64,000 nt of DNA from Lolium rigidum (Eukaryota > Streptophyta > Magnoliopsida > Poales > Poaceae). The position numbers and the translations under genes were made by a program. Below, piece after piece: positions 1-10,895 of the stretch. Below the pieces are notes generated by a model. The model was not told the DNA's origin. It saw nothing but the letters and a program-made list of their open reading frames with translations, and did no database searches. Location: assembly GCF_022539505.1 (NCBI RefSeq), contig NC_061508.1:344857484-344921483 (forward strand), given 5' to 3'. Within the stretch, counting starts at the first letter, position 1, and every line of letters begins with the position of its first letter.

Positions 1-660
1 CAAAGATGAGCTAAGCAAAGTAACTTTAGACGAAGGGCTGACGATAAAGAGAAGGATGACGGTCAAAGAAGCCGGAGGACGTCAGCGCCCCTGATTAAAG
101 AGAACTCCAGTGTCATCTATGATTAAAGTAGCTTTGTAAAGTAGTTTGTCTAGTCAAAGATGCCATTAGGGTTTCTTCCAGTGTAAGCCACCCTCTCCCC
201 TATATAAGGAGAGGGGGCACTGCCTCCTACAGGCGCGAGACCACAGAGAGATCAGTGTACTGAGAAACTTGTAACCATGTTGAGATCAATGAAGCTAGCG
301 ATCTAGTAAAGAGTTCTTCCTCTTGTCTTTCTTCTTGTGTACCGGCCTTTGGTTGTGTTCTTGAGGAAAGCATCCGGAAGTTCTTCCCATCTAATCGCAA
401 ACCCTCCCCCGAATCCTCATACGTCCATTCGGCCCCAACTTAAGCCATCCTATGGCATCTGCTCGTTCACCACGACGACAGTTCGGGAAAGTAGATACGT
501 TTTGGACTTATCAACCTCCACACCCCACCTACCATATACACACCCTTAATCGAGATCTCTTCCCCGATCAGTGGGCAACTAGCAACCAAGCCCCTCATCT
601 CCGGTTATCGGTGGCTGTGCCAGCTCCAGGGATGACGGTAAGTCACCACTTCTTCGGTTA
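1..660 (+). promoter_or_regulatory. Promoter-like region with TATA box and transcribed leader
   Basis: A TATA box (CTATATAAGG) lies at about 200-209, just after a pyrimidine-rich stretch and before a purine-rich one. It is followed by a leader without a long reading frame and by a good splice donor context (GGTAAGTC near 634-641). It may be the promoter and first exon of the broken Myb/SANT-like gene downstream, or the inner half of an LTR whose start lies outside the window. No second LTR copy was found, so the two cannot be told apart. Confidence 0.35.
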
Positions 661-1198
661 GGGTTCGTTAGCTAGATCTGTAGTGTTCTTCGAGTAGTAT
701 ATCGTGGTGTGTTGTAGTGTGAGCAAAGTGTCAATAGGTTTGGCTTCTTGTGTAGTGGTAGAAAAAGATCTGCAATGCTGAGATACTAGAAATGCTAGGT
801 TGAGTTATATGTTGACCTTTTTGTGATGGTATTAATTGCTAGGTCCAGCTTGATCTTGTCCCTGTTGTGATTGTGCAAATGGTAAGGTTAGGGTTCATGT
901 AGATCTTGCTTCATGTCCAAATCTAATGGACTGTTTACATCCCAATCCACTGCAATGTCCAAATCGATTGCAATGTTTATGTCCAATTGTATCTCCAATA
1001 CTCATGTTCAATTCGACTACAATGTTTACATGCATTTCTTTGTAGGACTCTTTCTGCAACGATTTTACTGAGGCTCTTGTCCCTTTGGAGACTTCCAGAT
1101 CCTTTCTATGTGGATAAGAGCCAGAGTCCCAACCCTGTGATGAGCGAAGTCTCAACCCCTGATACTCTCCTTGTGTCTTTGGACCAATTATCCAGAGC

Positions 1199-2265
1199 TT
1201 GGTGAGTGACGTCGCTAGGAAGGTCCAAGCCAAGCTTTCGTACACACCGAAGAAGGCGCACATGAAGGGGACCATGAAATGGCTCCCTTACATCTCCACC
1301 TCTGTTCTGAACAAGATGTGTGACATCTTGAAGAGCGCAATCTGCACTAAGAAGAGATTCAAGGAGGTCCATCTCAACGCTTGCGCCAAAGCCTTGTTCG
1401 AGCACTGTGGCGCCGAGGTGTCTCATACTCAGGTGCAGAACCACCTGCGGAAGTGGAGGGTGCATTGGATCCACAATAGCAAGCTCAGATACCTCAACGA
1501 CGCACAATGGGATGACGATACTTTCACCATTCTCCTGTCCCAAGAGCATTACCAAGGGCATGTGTAGGTTTGCACACTGCCCCTATGATCCCACATGATC
1601 ACAACTAACACACTTACTGTTATCTCACATGATCACAACTTACAATGCCTTCACGACTAAAACACTCCCTATTTGAATCGTAGGAGCACCAGAAGGACGC
1701 ATAGTTCCTGAACATGCCCATCACCAAATATGTGCAGATGCATACCGTCTTCTCCTGCCACCGACATGTATGCGATGGGCTTAGGTGAGCCCCTTGGTAC
1801 TCTAGTTGCCCTTGAGGATGTTGATTCCCCAAGAGTCGGACACCGTCATCCTAGATGGTCCTGACAAGCAGCCCGATGCTCTGGCACCTGCTGGCCATGG
1901 CAAGAGGAAGAAGGGCGCCCTATCCGAACGAGAGGTTGAAAGTAGAAGTTTCACCAGCATGACCAAGGTAGCCAGGGATGTAAAATTCATAGAGGATCTT
2001 CCAAGCACACGTCAATGGCTTCTCCAACAATATCTACAGACAATATAATACTTTGGGGGAGGCACAAGAGAAGTTCCAAAACTTCTTGGCTGATGAGGAC
2101 ATGGTTCTTCAAACTATGTTTCATTAGGCAATGCCCCATTAGGCAATTTAGCAGCAAGCAATGCCTCATCACCCAATGCATTACCAAGGCATGACTCATC
2201 ACCCTATGCATCATCAGACCATGCCTCATCATCCTATGCTTGTTCTAGGAATGCCTTTGGTATAG
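1199..2265 (+). pseudogene. Broken Myb/SANT-like domain gene
   Basis: The first readable exon (1199-1567) encodes a Myb/SANT-like (Myb_DNA-bind_3 type) domain, a DNA-binding fold common in plant proteins related to Harbinger transposon ORF1 products. The visible order is a W-containing first helix (MKWLPYIS), a middle KRFKEVHLNACAKAL segment and the recognition-helix-like QVQNHLRKWR. An intron-like stretch ends near 1683. The next exon continues with EHQKDA, but an in-frame TAG at 1702-1704 falls where this family normally has FLN after an acidic residue. Between 1684 and 1810 the reading frame changes at least twice. A Lys/Arg patch (GKRKKGALSE) and a Met/His/Pro-rich tail follow to a stop at 2263-2265. 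The order of motifs is right for the family, but several breaks make it non-functional. It could be a decayed host gene or a transposon-carried one. Confidence 0.6.
2156..2256 (+). repeat. Imperfect short tandem repeat coding Met/Pro/His-rich tail
   Basis: Units resembling ATGCCTCATCACCC recur four to five times with substitutions. In the frame of the upstream pseudogene they read as MPHHPM, MTHHPM and MPHHPM blocks, so this is probably an expanded low-complexity C-terminal tail. Confidence 0.55.
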
Positions 2266-3560
2266 GCAGAACCAAAGGCAAGAGGCAGTAGGGTGAAATA
2301 TATCATCATCGTAGTTCCATTGCTGGTGGTCGTCAAGTTCATGGTATACTAGTTGGTTAACTAGTATGATCAAATGTTGTTGTTGTATTGCAAGACATGG
2401 TGGTAACCTCATAAAGGTGTTGGACAAAGTGACGATAATGTGCCTAATGTGGGCAATCAAAGAACTTTATTTTGCACTAGAGCCCCAGAATACAGATGTA
2501 AAGCCAACAATATAAAGTGGGATAATTAGCCAGCTCATGCAACCAAAACTCATGTAGGTTACCACAGAGGCTGCACCACTTCACCTAGGGCCTAATTAGC
2601 TACCAACAACGACCTAGCTTGCCCACAAGGAAAATGAACCGTTTGGTTGCCCACAACGAAAAGATTCCCTGCATAGCATAGTTCTTAAAGCGGCCAAAAA
2701 ATTGGTCTAAGAAGAACACTCGAATTGAGAATTTTTCCGTGACGAGGTTCGGGTGAGCGCAAAAGTGCGCCCATCGTGGCTGGAGTCATGCGAGCACGTG
2801 TACCTGGCCTTCTTACTAATCCGCATCATTTTAATCCTCCCCGATCTACAAAACGGTGGGTCGGTTTGAAATATGATGAACACAAAAAAGATGCATATTG
2901 ATGTTATGAATCAATTCACATGAACATTTTTTTGGTTTTGTGGAGTATTTGAATGGCAATTTCGTGTCCCGTTTGAACTTTTTGGGCCCAATTTAGTTCA
3001 CGCGTTTCAAACGAATAGCTTCATCTCACTGTCTCACCCGACTTTTGTGTTCATAGTTCTCCATTTTAACATTCGTATATGAGTAGATCTACATCTTCCA
3101 AGTATAGTGTATGTTGTTGTAGATCTGCTCTTTTATGAATAACGAAAGTGAAAACTTTGAACACGAAAGTAGTGTGAAATGGTGAGGTGAAGCTACTCCC
3201 CGAAGGAATTTTGAAATGATCTACCGGTGCGAAAATTTGACGAAGTTCGTCCACAAATGGATTGAAAAGGAACACGAAACCAAATTTGAAACACTCGACA
3301 AAATGATGAACCGATGAAGGGAATGGAATCACAACGTTAAGGCGCATCTTTTCCATGTAGACCTTATCCCGAATCGATGAATGGTTCGGTAGATTAGAAC
3401 TGATTATGATTAAACTAGTTTAGTTAACCACGATCCTCTCAACCTCTGTGTAACCAAACGAACTCCATCTCATTTCTCCACTCGAGCCCAAATAAAATTG
3501 CTGGCATCCAAACAAAATGATAAAGTTGGCACAAGACTTGTTTCCTCCCATAGGGTAGCA
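2266..3560. other. Non-coding stretch, nothing recognised
   Basis: AT-rich sequence with no reading frame showing domain-like composition, and no clear terminal inverted repeats or target duplications. Probably old transposon debris. The longest frame (3066-3356, minus) has no recognisable motif and is not annotated as a gene. Confidence 0.5.
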
Positions 3561-3563
3561 GTT

Positions 3564-4140
3564 AGGGACGCGTTTGGTTCACGTTTCCGCGCAGCCAGGC
3601 TCTGAAACAACGCAGTTCTTGGCCCAGTGGAGCCTCGCCCGTTGGAAACGGTGCAAAAGACATAGTTCTCACTTCGTTTGGTATCCTGGGCTGAATTTTC
3701 TGGGTTGGGAAGAGATTTTGGGCTGGTTGTTTGGTTATGTCTGCGTCCTGCATGCATGTGAGGCTACCATGTGAGGACCCAGCAATCTGGCACTGAAAAC
3801 TAAGGAAATCTTCACGCGGTTTCGTTTGCAACGGGCCTGGTCCTGAAGAAACGTCCTATTTGGGCCTAGCTGTGAAGGCTGGCCCGATGCCTTTTTTGAC
3901 TGCTTTAAGATCCGTGTTGTGCATGCAGTTTTGGACCCTGTTGTTTGGTTGCAGGAATCTTTCTCACCCCATACAGTCTACCAACTTTCATGCGGGTTAC
4001 CAAACACGCCCTAAGCCATTTACATGCGACAGGCCGAAAAGCGAAATTTCCATACAAGCAACCAATCAGATCCTAATGTGTATTTCCGCACTGCTTGACT
4101 GGGCCATAAATTCTATACAGGTTACCAAACACGCACCGGA
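3564..4140. mobile_element. MITE-like inverted-repeat element(s) with GTTTGGT ends
   Basis: The left end reads TTAGGGACGCGTTTGGTT at 3563. An inverted match (ACCAAACACGCCCTAA) ends near 4013, and a second similar end (ACCAAACACGCACC) lies near 4124-4137. This end type is usual for grass Tourist or hAT miniature elements. Having two right ends suggests nested or tandem copies. No convincing direct target duplication could be fixed, so the superfamily is left open. Confidence 0.5.
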
Positions 4141-4837
4141 ACGGAAGAGGGCCAACTTACCCTATGGGCGATGTGCATGGCGCCATGTGCTCTACAAGCG
4201 GTGCGGTCGCCGGCGATAGATCGAGCGAGCTGCCCTAGCACTGGTTCTGAATGAATCCTCCTTCCTGCAACAGCGAGCCAAACAAAAGCGACATGCCATG
4301 ATTGATGCTCCGCCTTCCACGCCCATATCCACGATCTGCCCCCGCGCTGGATCGGAGCTACCTCCCCAATTGAGCAGCCGCCCGAGCCTCCAGGCCTGAC
4401 TTTCAAGACTGTCACATCCATCTCATTCTTGCAATCTTGCATATTACTCTGTGTCCATGAATTCCTGCATATTACTCATTCTTCCTAGTTATAGCAGTCA
4501 GACCAGAACATTAATTTTCTGAATTCTGATCTAAATCCGGCAGCAGCCAAGTGTTTCCACAAAACAGCATGATAATGTGCATTCATATGGTTCAGTATAC
4601 CGTAGGGGCCGGGCACTGTGTTACTACTAGTTAAACCAATATCAGGATAAACAATTTGCATGGCCTTCACTGATTTAAGAGATTTTTCATTTCCCTCAAC
4701 TAGCCTTTTTCTTTCCCACCTATACTCCACATTATAGTCTCCCAAAGGACAAGGTAATTACACGCCAATATTGACCGGACGTTTTCTGGCCTGGACAGTT
4801 TTGGACCAACCAAAAATTGTCACATGACAAATTATTT
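4141..4837. other. Non-coding stretch, nothing recognised
   Basis: Mixed-composition sequence without gene-like frames. CTCAACTAGCCTTTTTC occurs here (about 4697) and again, slightly altered, near 5117, so part of it may be a small local duplication. Confidence 0.4.
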
Positions 4838-4839
4838 TA

Positions 4840-4934
4840 CTCCCTCCGATTCATAATAACTATAGAGGGTTTAGTTCAAGTCTGAGCTAATTTGACAAAA
4901 AAAAACATCGACACTTATAATGGATTGAAGGGGG
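4840..4934. mobile_element. Stowaway MITE (95 bp)
   Basis: Begins CTCCCTCCGATTCATAATAA and ends with the inverted form ...ATTGAAGGGGG. It is flanked by TA on both sides (4838-4839, 4935-4936). The CTCCCTCC end and TA target duplication are diagnostic of Stowaway elements mobilised by Mariner-type transposases. It is unusually short, with little between the inverted repeats. Confidence 0.9.
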
Positions 4935-4936
4935 TA

Positions 4937-7110
4937 ACTTGTCTTGGCCACAGTTGCCATCCACCATCCAAATTGGAAGACTAACCTTCCGATTTTTTAC
5001 GACATTTGTTTGACGAATCGTCCGCTCCAGTAGATTAAAATAAAATATGAGCGTCTCTTGTTATGATCTTCGTAATAATTTGCATACTCTCTCATTTGTT
5101 TTCCATTAAAAAAAATCTCAACTAGCCTTTTTCCCCCACCTGCTCCACATTACAGTCTCCAAAAGGACAAATGGACAAATCAAAACACGAAAATAAAAAA
5201 AGGTGAAACAGGTCAACACACTCGAAAGATAAAAGGGTTTCAGAAAAGGAAATACCTTTGCTTATAAGCCAAGACACAAATAGGTGGCCGCCCCCTTTAG
5301 AACGTAGCTAGTGGCGGACATCCGCCCATGCATGCATGCACGGCAGATACATCCACGCATCGGCGCACTCCCAACGGTACCTGTACGTACGTGCATCGCG
5401 CGCTGACAATGAGAGTCCACATAATTCTTCTTATTCTCACTTTACCTCGAATATTTGTTGAGCTGGCAAAATGACAAGAGGAAACATGCCTTTGTCACCT
5501 ACTGAATCCCTAGCTAGCCTGATACATGCATATCCAGGCCTGCGCATGTCTTGCGTGTCCTGATGTTCATGGTTTTTGAGCTAGATTATGTCAATGTCTT
5601 TCGGTGGTTAAGTCTGCCCTGTACAACTCCTATCCCTAAATAACCCCTAAACTCAGACAAACTTAAACATAAAGATTGTCTGATCACTGAGATACCTCTT
5701 CATTATTAAGGGCACGATAGTCTTTTAAAAAACTAAAAGGGCATACATAACCCTGTACAAAACTTATATGGCCCAAATTATTTGTATAAATATGTAGTAT
5801 ACGTATATGTAGGAATAGTATGCATTACATCGTTGTTTGCTCATCGGCGGCGACTTTGCTAGACGGTGACGGCCGTGGCCAGCGGGCAGGAGCCATGGCA
5901 AGGTAGTGCCTGCACGCCACGAGGCATTGCGAGACGGTGCTGGCATGCACGAGCGTCGGCAAGGCATCATAGGTGCGTTCTGGTATGGGTCGCGTCGGCG
6001 ACGGGGTGTGTCACGAGACTAGCTGAATTGTTTGGCTCGAAATTAGCCGGACTGTCTGGCTCCCTTTTGACGGTCTTGCAGGACAATTCCTTTTCACAAT
6101 TATTTAATTACTCGAGAGCCAAAACTAAGTTTGGGAGGAGGGGTTGTATGGAGCAAAGCCTCTTTTTATATTTAAGTTGTTGTTAGCAGAATTCTTTTTG
6201 ACAAAGAAAATATATTGATATCGTGAATGAGTCGAGCTGTTTCGCCAAACATGCATGATGGCAACTTTTTTGAACACGGCTTCTTATAATCCAGGTCTGC
6301 TCAGAACAAAACCGAGAGTAAAAGAAGCTCACAGGCCTGAGCAGAACAACCTGGTAACCTGCAAATTCAGCCACACTTTGTAGTTTACTGGTGTTGAAAT
6401 CTCATGTTTAGGCTGTTATTAGTAGGATACTAATCTGATACGCCAAACTTGACAGCAACCCAGATCGCAAAAGTTCACATGTCAGAACAGAACAACCCAG
6501 ATCAACTTAAAGCAGCAAGCTGAGCCACACCCTGCGAGTTGTTTATACTTGATTTCCATCCAACGTGATGGCCACGTAGGAGATGCATGCTAGTGCGCAA
6601 TCTACTCGATCAGATCCGCTGTCTACTATAAAACAACTGGATCTCGCTTGAGAACAAAACTCAGGGTACACGATGCTGAGTTCCTTGACACCTACGGTAC
6701 AGGGTTCAGAGATGGACAAGCTCTCGAGCGTACTGCAGTCTGCTGGATGTGTATACTTGCACAGTGGCCGAGTTAATTAACCGGTTGCGCCCCCGTACGT
6801 ACGCGCGCACTGGTCTGCATGCTGCAGATAAACAAAGAAGCGGAAATGTACTGATCTGCATACCACAATTATGCGCATGAACAGTTGAGGAAATGGGCGA
6901 ATCATTCAAGCCTGGAGGCTGGAGGAAGGTAGCGTAGCGCTGTCTGGGGTCGATCAGATCTGGCGCCATTAGAGCTCCAGATCTGTTCTGCTCTGGACTC
7001 TGCATCCTGCTCGAGCTCGCGCACGCATCTTTGTTTTGGGAGGTATCCAAGAGAAGAGACCAAGGCAGCAAGAGGACACGCTTTGGAAGCTCGCGTCAGT
7101 CAGTCGTAGG
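4937..7110. other. Intergenic stretch, nothing recognised
   Basis: No coding region is supported. CATGCATG repeats occur near 5327-5340, and a GC-rich patch at 5835-6010 has no conserved domain in any frame. The stretch probably forms the region 3' of SMR copy 1 plus old repeats. Confidence 0.5.
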
Positions 7111-7119
7111 CCGCTTTCC

Positions 7120-7493
7120 TCCTCGCATACCCCCAATTCACGTCTCTGACTCTCTAACAACTTCTCTCTCTCTCTAGTTCTTCATCTATCTCATCAGCAG
7201 AGAGAAACTGATTACAATTGGATCCCACTGTCCGAAAATTCACTGAATTACGAAGTTGGAAACAGATGACAAAGCACAGAACTACTATGCAGGGAGAAGA
7301 CCCAACACAAACACAATTGAAACCCTTTGTTCTGAACCACTATGAAACGGTGAATTTTGCAGTTCATCGCCAGAAATTTGATAAGTATGTAATTTTCATT
7401 AATTCACAAAAACAAGTTCTTCAGATTGTAGAGTTCACACAATTTCTCACTAGAGAATTAAGGGGGGAAATACAGTTCTGCAGATTATACATG

Positions 7494-7536
<43 letters not shown>

Positions 7537-7850
7537 CTAACCACTTCTCTCTCTCATTAGCCAAGAGATAGTGATCACAATTGGCTTCCATTCTACAAAA
7601 AATTGGTCAACTCTGCAGGGAAGAAGAAAAAAGACAAAGCAGAGAAGACCAACACAAATACAGTTGAAACCCTTTGTTCCGAATCACTATGAAACGGTGA
7701 ATTCTCGAGGCTAACCAATTAAAGTAGGCAGGAGCATCAAAGTAGGCAGAAATATGATACCTCTATAATTCATTCATTCATTCATCAAAGTAGGCAGTAC
7801 AGATTGTAGAGTTTACACAATTCCTCAGGAGAGAATTGAGGGGAGAAATA
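7120..7850 (+). repeat. Local tandem duplication, about 360-bp unit
   Basis: Two diverged copies lie head to tail. AAACCCTTTGTTC followed by ACTATGAAACGGTGAATT occurs at about 7320-7353 and again at 7668-7704. CAGATTGTAGAGTT followed by CACACAATT or TACACAATT occurs near 7422 and 7800. A CT tract precedes each copy. It lies about 350 bp from the left edge of the SMR-bearing duplication. Confidence 0.7.
7501..7532. repeat. (CT)16 microsatellite
   Basis: Uninterrupted CT dinucleotides at the junction between the two units of the local tandem duplication. Confidence 0.95.
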
Positions 7851-8175
7851 CTGACAATTCGCCACCCTGGAGAGGCGAATTCTCGAGGCTAACTAATCCC
7901 CATAGTCGTCGTCCATCTCCGTATATATGATTCCACGATCGATGCAGTCTGCTGCATAATTTACAGGAAGACAATTGGCTGAAGTAGGCACGTACGTGTT
8001 GGCAGCTGGCAGCATATGTACAATTCGATTATTCAGTCTGGATGGATCTGCATGAGTAAAGGAGGAAGGGAAACACACATGCCGTGGGCAATGCCAGTGG
8101 CGCCATGCATGCGTGCCACGGCGCGCGCGCGCGCAGAGTCGAATTGCAGCTGGAAGGAAGAAAGAGCGTCGCTTT

Positions 8176-8784
8176 TCACGTGCCCAGCTGAGGCAGCGAT
8201 GGCTCCACGACGTGCGCCCGCATCTTCTTGGTGGCAGGCGGCGCCGGCGCCGGCGCCGGCTTGAACACGCTGGCCAGGTCGAGCGGCACCGGGTAGAAGA
8301 GCCGCTGCTGCAGCGGCGCCAGCTTCCTCTTCAGCGCCGGGGGCAGCTTCCGCGGCGCCGGCGGGCACACCGTGGCCGGCCTTAGCGCGGACTCGTCCGA
8401 CGTCGGCGTGGTGAAGTTCACCGCAGCTGCTGCGTCGCCGGCAGCAGCGACGGCGTCGAATTCACAGACGTCTAGCGGCATGGTGGTTCGACACGCCATC
8501 GGCGTAGCGTAGCAGCTGGCGTCGTCGGCACCACCATCTGGCTGCGGTGCCGCCTCGGGTTCGCTCGCCGTCGGCGTAGCGCAGCCAATGCCGTCGCCGG
8601 CAGCATCGTCTTTGGCTTCTCCGGCCGTGGCTCTGGCCGTCGGTGTGACGCAGCCAGTGTCGGCGACGTCGGCAGCATCGTGGTCGTCAGCTCCCGCTGC
8701 CGTGGCAAGCGTACCGCTGACGGCCGTAGTCTGGATCGGCCGGAGCGCGGCCAATTCAGAGATTTCCGCGACCTCGAGGCCCAT
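8176..8784 (-). CDS. SIAMESE-RELATED (SMR) family CDK inhibitor, copy 1
   Basis: A single-exon frame of 202 codons on the minus strand. The family hallmark is at residues 124-143: FTTPTSDES, LRP, then CPPAPRK. It is followed by a basic stretch (ALKRKLAPLQQR) and an aromatic FYPVPLDL segment. SMR proteins bind CDK-cyclin complexes, restrain mitosis and promote endoreduplication, acting in the nucleus. Length is somewhat above the family norm because of an Ala/Asp-rich N-terminal half carrying three extra short TPT/TPM motifs (GCVTPTA, GCATPTA, CYATPMA). The C-terminus ends with a nuclear-signal-like KKMR. The chosen ATG begins MGLEVAEIS, which is conserved in copy 2, and no upstream ATG is evident in the leader downstream of the TATA box. 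The frame is intact. Which SMR subgroup it belongs to cannot be settled by eye. Confidence 0.85.
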   Translation of the reverse strand: MGLEVAEISELAALRPIQTTAVSGTLATAAGADDHDAADVADTGCVTPTARATAGEAKDDAAGDGIGCATPTASEPEAAPQPDGGADDASCYATPMACRTTMPLDVCEFDAVAAAGDAAAAVNFTTPTSDESALRPATVCPPAPRKLPPALKRKLAPLQQRLFYPVPLDLASVFKPAPAPAPPATKKMRAHVVEPSLPQLGT

Positions 8785-9080
8785 CGAATCCAGCGCGCGC
8801 AGATCCCGCTGCAGCTGAATTCTCTCGCTGGATCTTCTTCGAAGAGAGCCCCAGGAAGTAGTTTATTCAGGAGAATTGTCTGTGAGCTGCAGCCCTGGAT
8901 ACTGATCTCGGTCTTTTGTAGTGGCGCAAAAGCAAAGCAGGAGGAGGAGGCAGGCGCGTGGAAGGTGATGATGGAGAAGACGAGGGAGAGTAGCTGAGGA
9001 GTAAGTAAAGCAGAAGCAAGCCGAGGAACAGAATTATATGCAGGCAACAAGCAGCTGCGAAGCAAAAGGTTGGGCGCATG

Positions 9081-9087
9081 TTAAATA
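9081..9087 (-). promoter_or_regulatory. TATA-like box of SMR copy 1
   Basis: On the minus strand this reads TATTTAA, about 300 nt upstream of the SMR start codon. The surrounding CTATTTAACATG is kept in copy 2 (49047-49053), as is an alternative CATATAAT nearer the gene (about 9031-9038). Upstream lie GA-rich tracts, also present in both copies. TATA position and the ATG-free leader fit a start site near 9055. Confidence 0.5.
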
Positions 9088-9850
9088 GATCATGGGAGAG
9101 AGAAGAAGGGTGGCGCAAATGATTGCCGGAGGAAACGAGAGAGAGAGGAAGAAGAAGGGTGGTGAAACTTTTGGAGGATCGGTTGAGTAGATCGCACCCC
9201 TCTTCCTCCTACCTTCCACCTTCCCTGTTCGCTCTCTATCTCTCGATCGCCGTGTCTATCAGATGTCAGATGCAGCACCAGAGCCACAGGTAGATATGCC
9301 GGCAGCGGCAGGGGCCGCCGGCCGGAATTTTACTGCACCAGGGTCGTTAATTTCTGCAGCTGGAGTTGTTTAAGGACGATGATCAATGTATACTTAATTA
9401 CTCAGCAGGGCGCCTTAAGAATGTTGCTGCCTACCTAGCTACAGGTGCAGAAGGATGTTAATTTTTTTTGGCAGAAGCATGTTACTACTATTACAGCATG
9501 CAGCATGCAGCACACTGAAGCTAATTTCCAGGGGGCATGAATGATCTCTATAGAATAAGTTGGTAATAGCCATGTTAACACTGTGTGGGTAGCTAGGACA
9601 GCTGACTTAACTGCCATGTGGACTGTTTGTTAGTTGGCTCCCATCGATTTTGCCTGCCTGGATGCTTTATGCATACATATATGTATGCACATGGAGCTGC
9701 CCTCATCGCCACTTAAAAATCTGCTCCTACTGACCAAGGGTCATTTGGAAATGTTAATATCCTCTCTAGAAGCAACATTTTACTATTTCTCCAAGGTCTC
9801 TTGTTGCTAGTGTTCTCTTGCCTCTACCTCCTCAGACACTAGTACAGGAC
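9085..9850 (-). promoter_or_regulatory. Upstream region of SMR copy 1, conserved with copy 2
   Basis: This stretch aligns by eye almost continuously with 49050-49905 and includes blocks such as GGAGTTGTTTAAGGACGATG and GCTACAGGTGCAGAAGGATG. Conservation ends where the transposon block starts, roughly 1 kb upstream of the ATG. No textbook E2F or mitosis-specific activator sites were noticed. Confidence 0.55.
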
Positions 9851-9898
9851 GTGACTTCACATATGGCTGAAATGGCCGATCACATGGGATTTTACCTA

Positions 9899-10118
9899 GG
9901 GTGTGCCTATGTCTCAGTTGACTGAGATTTTCTTAAGTCTCAGTCAACTCAGAAAAGTGCAACTACAGTTCAAAGAAAAGTGCAACTCGGTTCAGTTGCA
10001 CATTTCTGTCAGAAAAGTGCAATTGCACTTTTTTAACAGAAAAGTGCAACTCAAAGCACATTTTTGTAAGTGACTTAGACTTAAGAAAATCTCAGTTGAC
10101 TGAGACATAGCAAAACCG
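9899..10118. mobile_element. Mutator-type MITE with 9-bp target duplication
   Basis: TTTTACCTA occurs at 9890-9898 and again at 10119-10127, a 9-bp duplication typical of Mutator-like elements. Inside it, long terminal inverted repeats match without mismatch over about 34 bp, beginning CTATGTCTCAGTTGACTGAG. The interior is a palindrome-rich array of AGAAAAGTGCAA units in both orientations. It carries no coding sequence. Confidence 0.9.
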
Positions 10119-10375
10119 TTTTACCTAACCTTTACTAGGCGAGGTTGTGTAATATATGGGCCTCTACTGCGCACACGGGTATGCAAATTGTGTGTGATAG
10201 GCCTCCGGTACACACAACGTTAGTCATAGCCAACTGTGTGTGATAGGATAGCGCTTCACTCACGGTTTTTTTATTTAAGGAACATGTGTGCCACGTATGT
10301 CATCGCAGACAATGATTTCCTATTACGCGTGTACATGCATCCATGGCGTTGTGAACACTACAGGAATGGGAGTCT

Positions 10376-10645
10376 ATGCCGAGATATCCGCCAACGGACC
10401 GACGGCCAAATGTCGGGGCCGTCGGCGTATGGCCTCGCTAGGGCAGCTCCGAACAGCGACCGTCGGCGTACGCATGCCGTTGGCGTAGAGGAGGCTACGC
10501 CGAGGGCAGCCCTCGGCGTAGCACCAGCATGGCCTCCCTTTCCACTCGTGCTGTGACGACGAGTTTACGGCGTCAGCCAAGATGCCGAGGGCCACCCTCG
10601 GCATAGGCCATCCCCCTCCTATGCCGACGGCCACCCTCGGCATAT
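10376..10645. repeat. Left subterminal repeat array of the inner CACTA element
   Basis: Repeated units of the form TATGCCGA, GCCGTCGGCGTA and CCCTCGGCATA occur in both orientations, at least ten in 270 bp. They match the array at the other end of the element. Confidence 0.85.
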
Positions 10646-10853
10646 TTTTTTCTCTCTCATATTACTTTATTATGTTTGTATTATTTATTTACTAGTCTGA
10701 ATTATGTAAAAATGGTTCTATTTTTTAAGAATTGGTAGATGGCATATGTAGGTCCTACGAGCGCGCTCTTTGCAGACGGGTCAACCGGAGCCAGTAGGCC
10801 CAACATCTGCTATCGATGTACATATGTCCTAAAACAAAGGAAAAAGTCCATTG

Positions 10854-10895
10854 CTAACCCTAACTCTAACTCTAACCCTAACCCTAACCCTAACA
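10854..10895 (+). repeat. Interstitial telomere-like CTAACC tract
   Basis: About seven units of CTAACC or CTAACT, followed by a CCCTAGGGTTT motif some 25 bp on. The unit is six bases long, not the seven-base plant telomere unit. It lies inside the transposon 5' region, so it is not a telomere. Confidence 0.8.

Noticed and set aside
8033..9118. Several long overlapping frames on both strands around SMR copy 1 (for example 8472-9065 minus, 8113-8385 plus)
   Set aside because: Their frames are not conserved in copy 2, whereas the SMR frame is. They are GC-composition shadows.
9836..9855. CACTAGTACAGGA as the left terminus of the outer CACTA element
   Set aside because: Copy 2 has a similar sequence (CTGTACCGAAATG) without the outer element, so this is likely pre-existing sequence. 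No matching right end with a 3-bp duplication was found.
10854..10895. True telomere or chromosome end
   Set aside because: Only about 42 bp, six-base unit, embedded in a transposon with sequence continuing on both sides.
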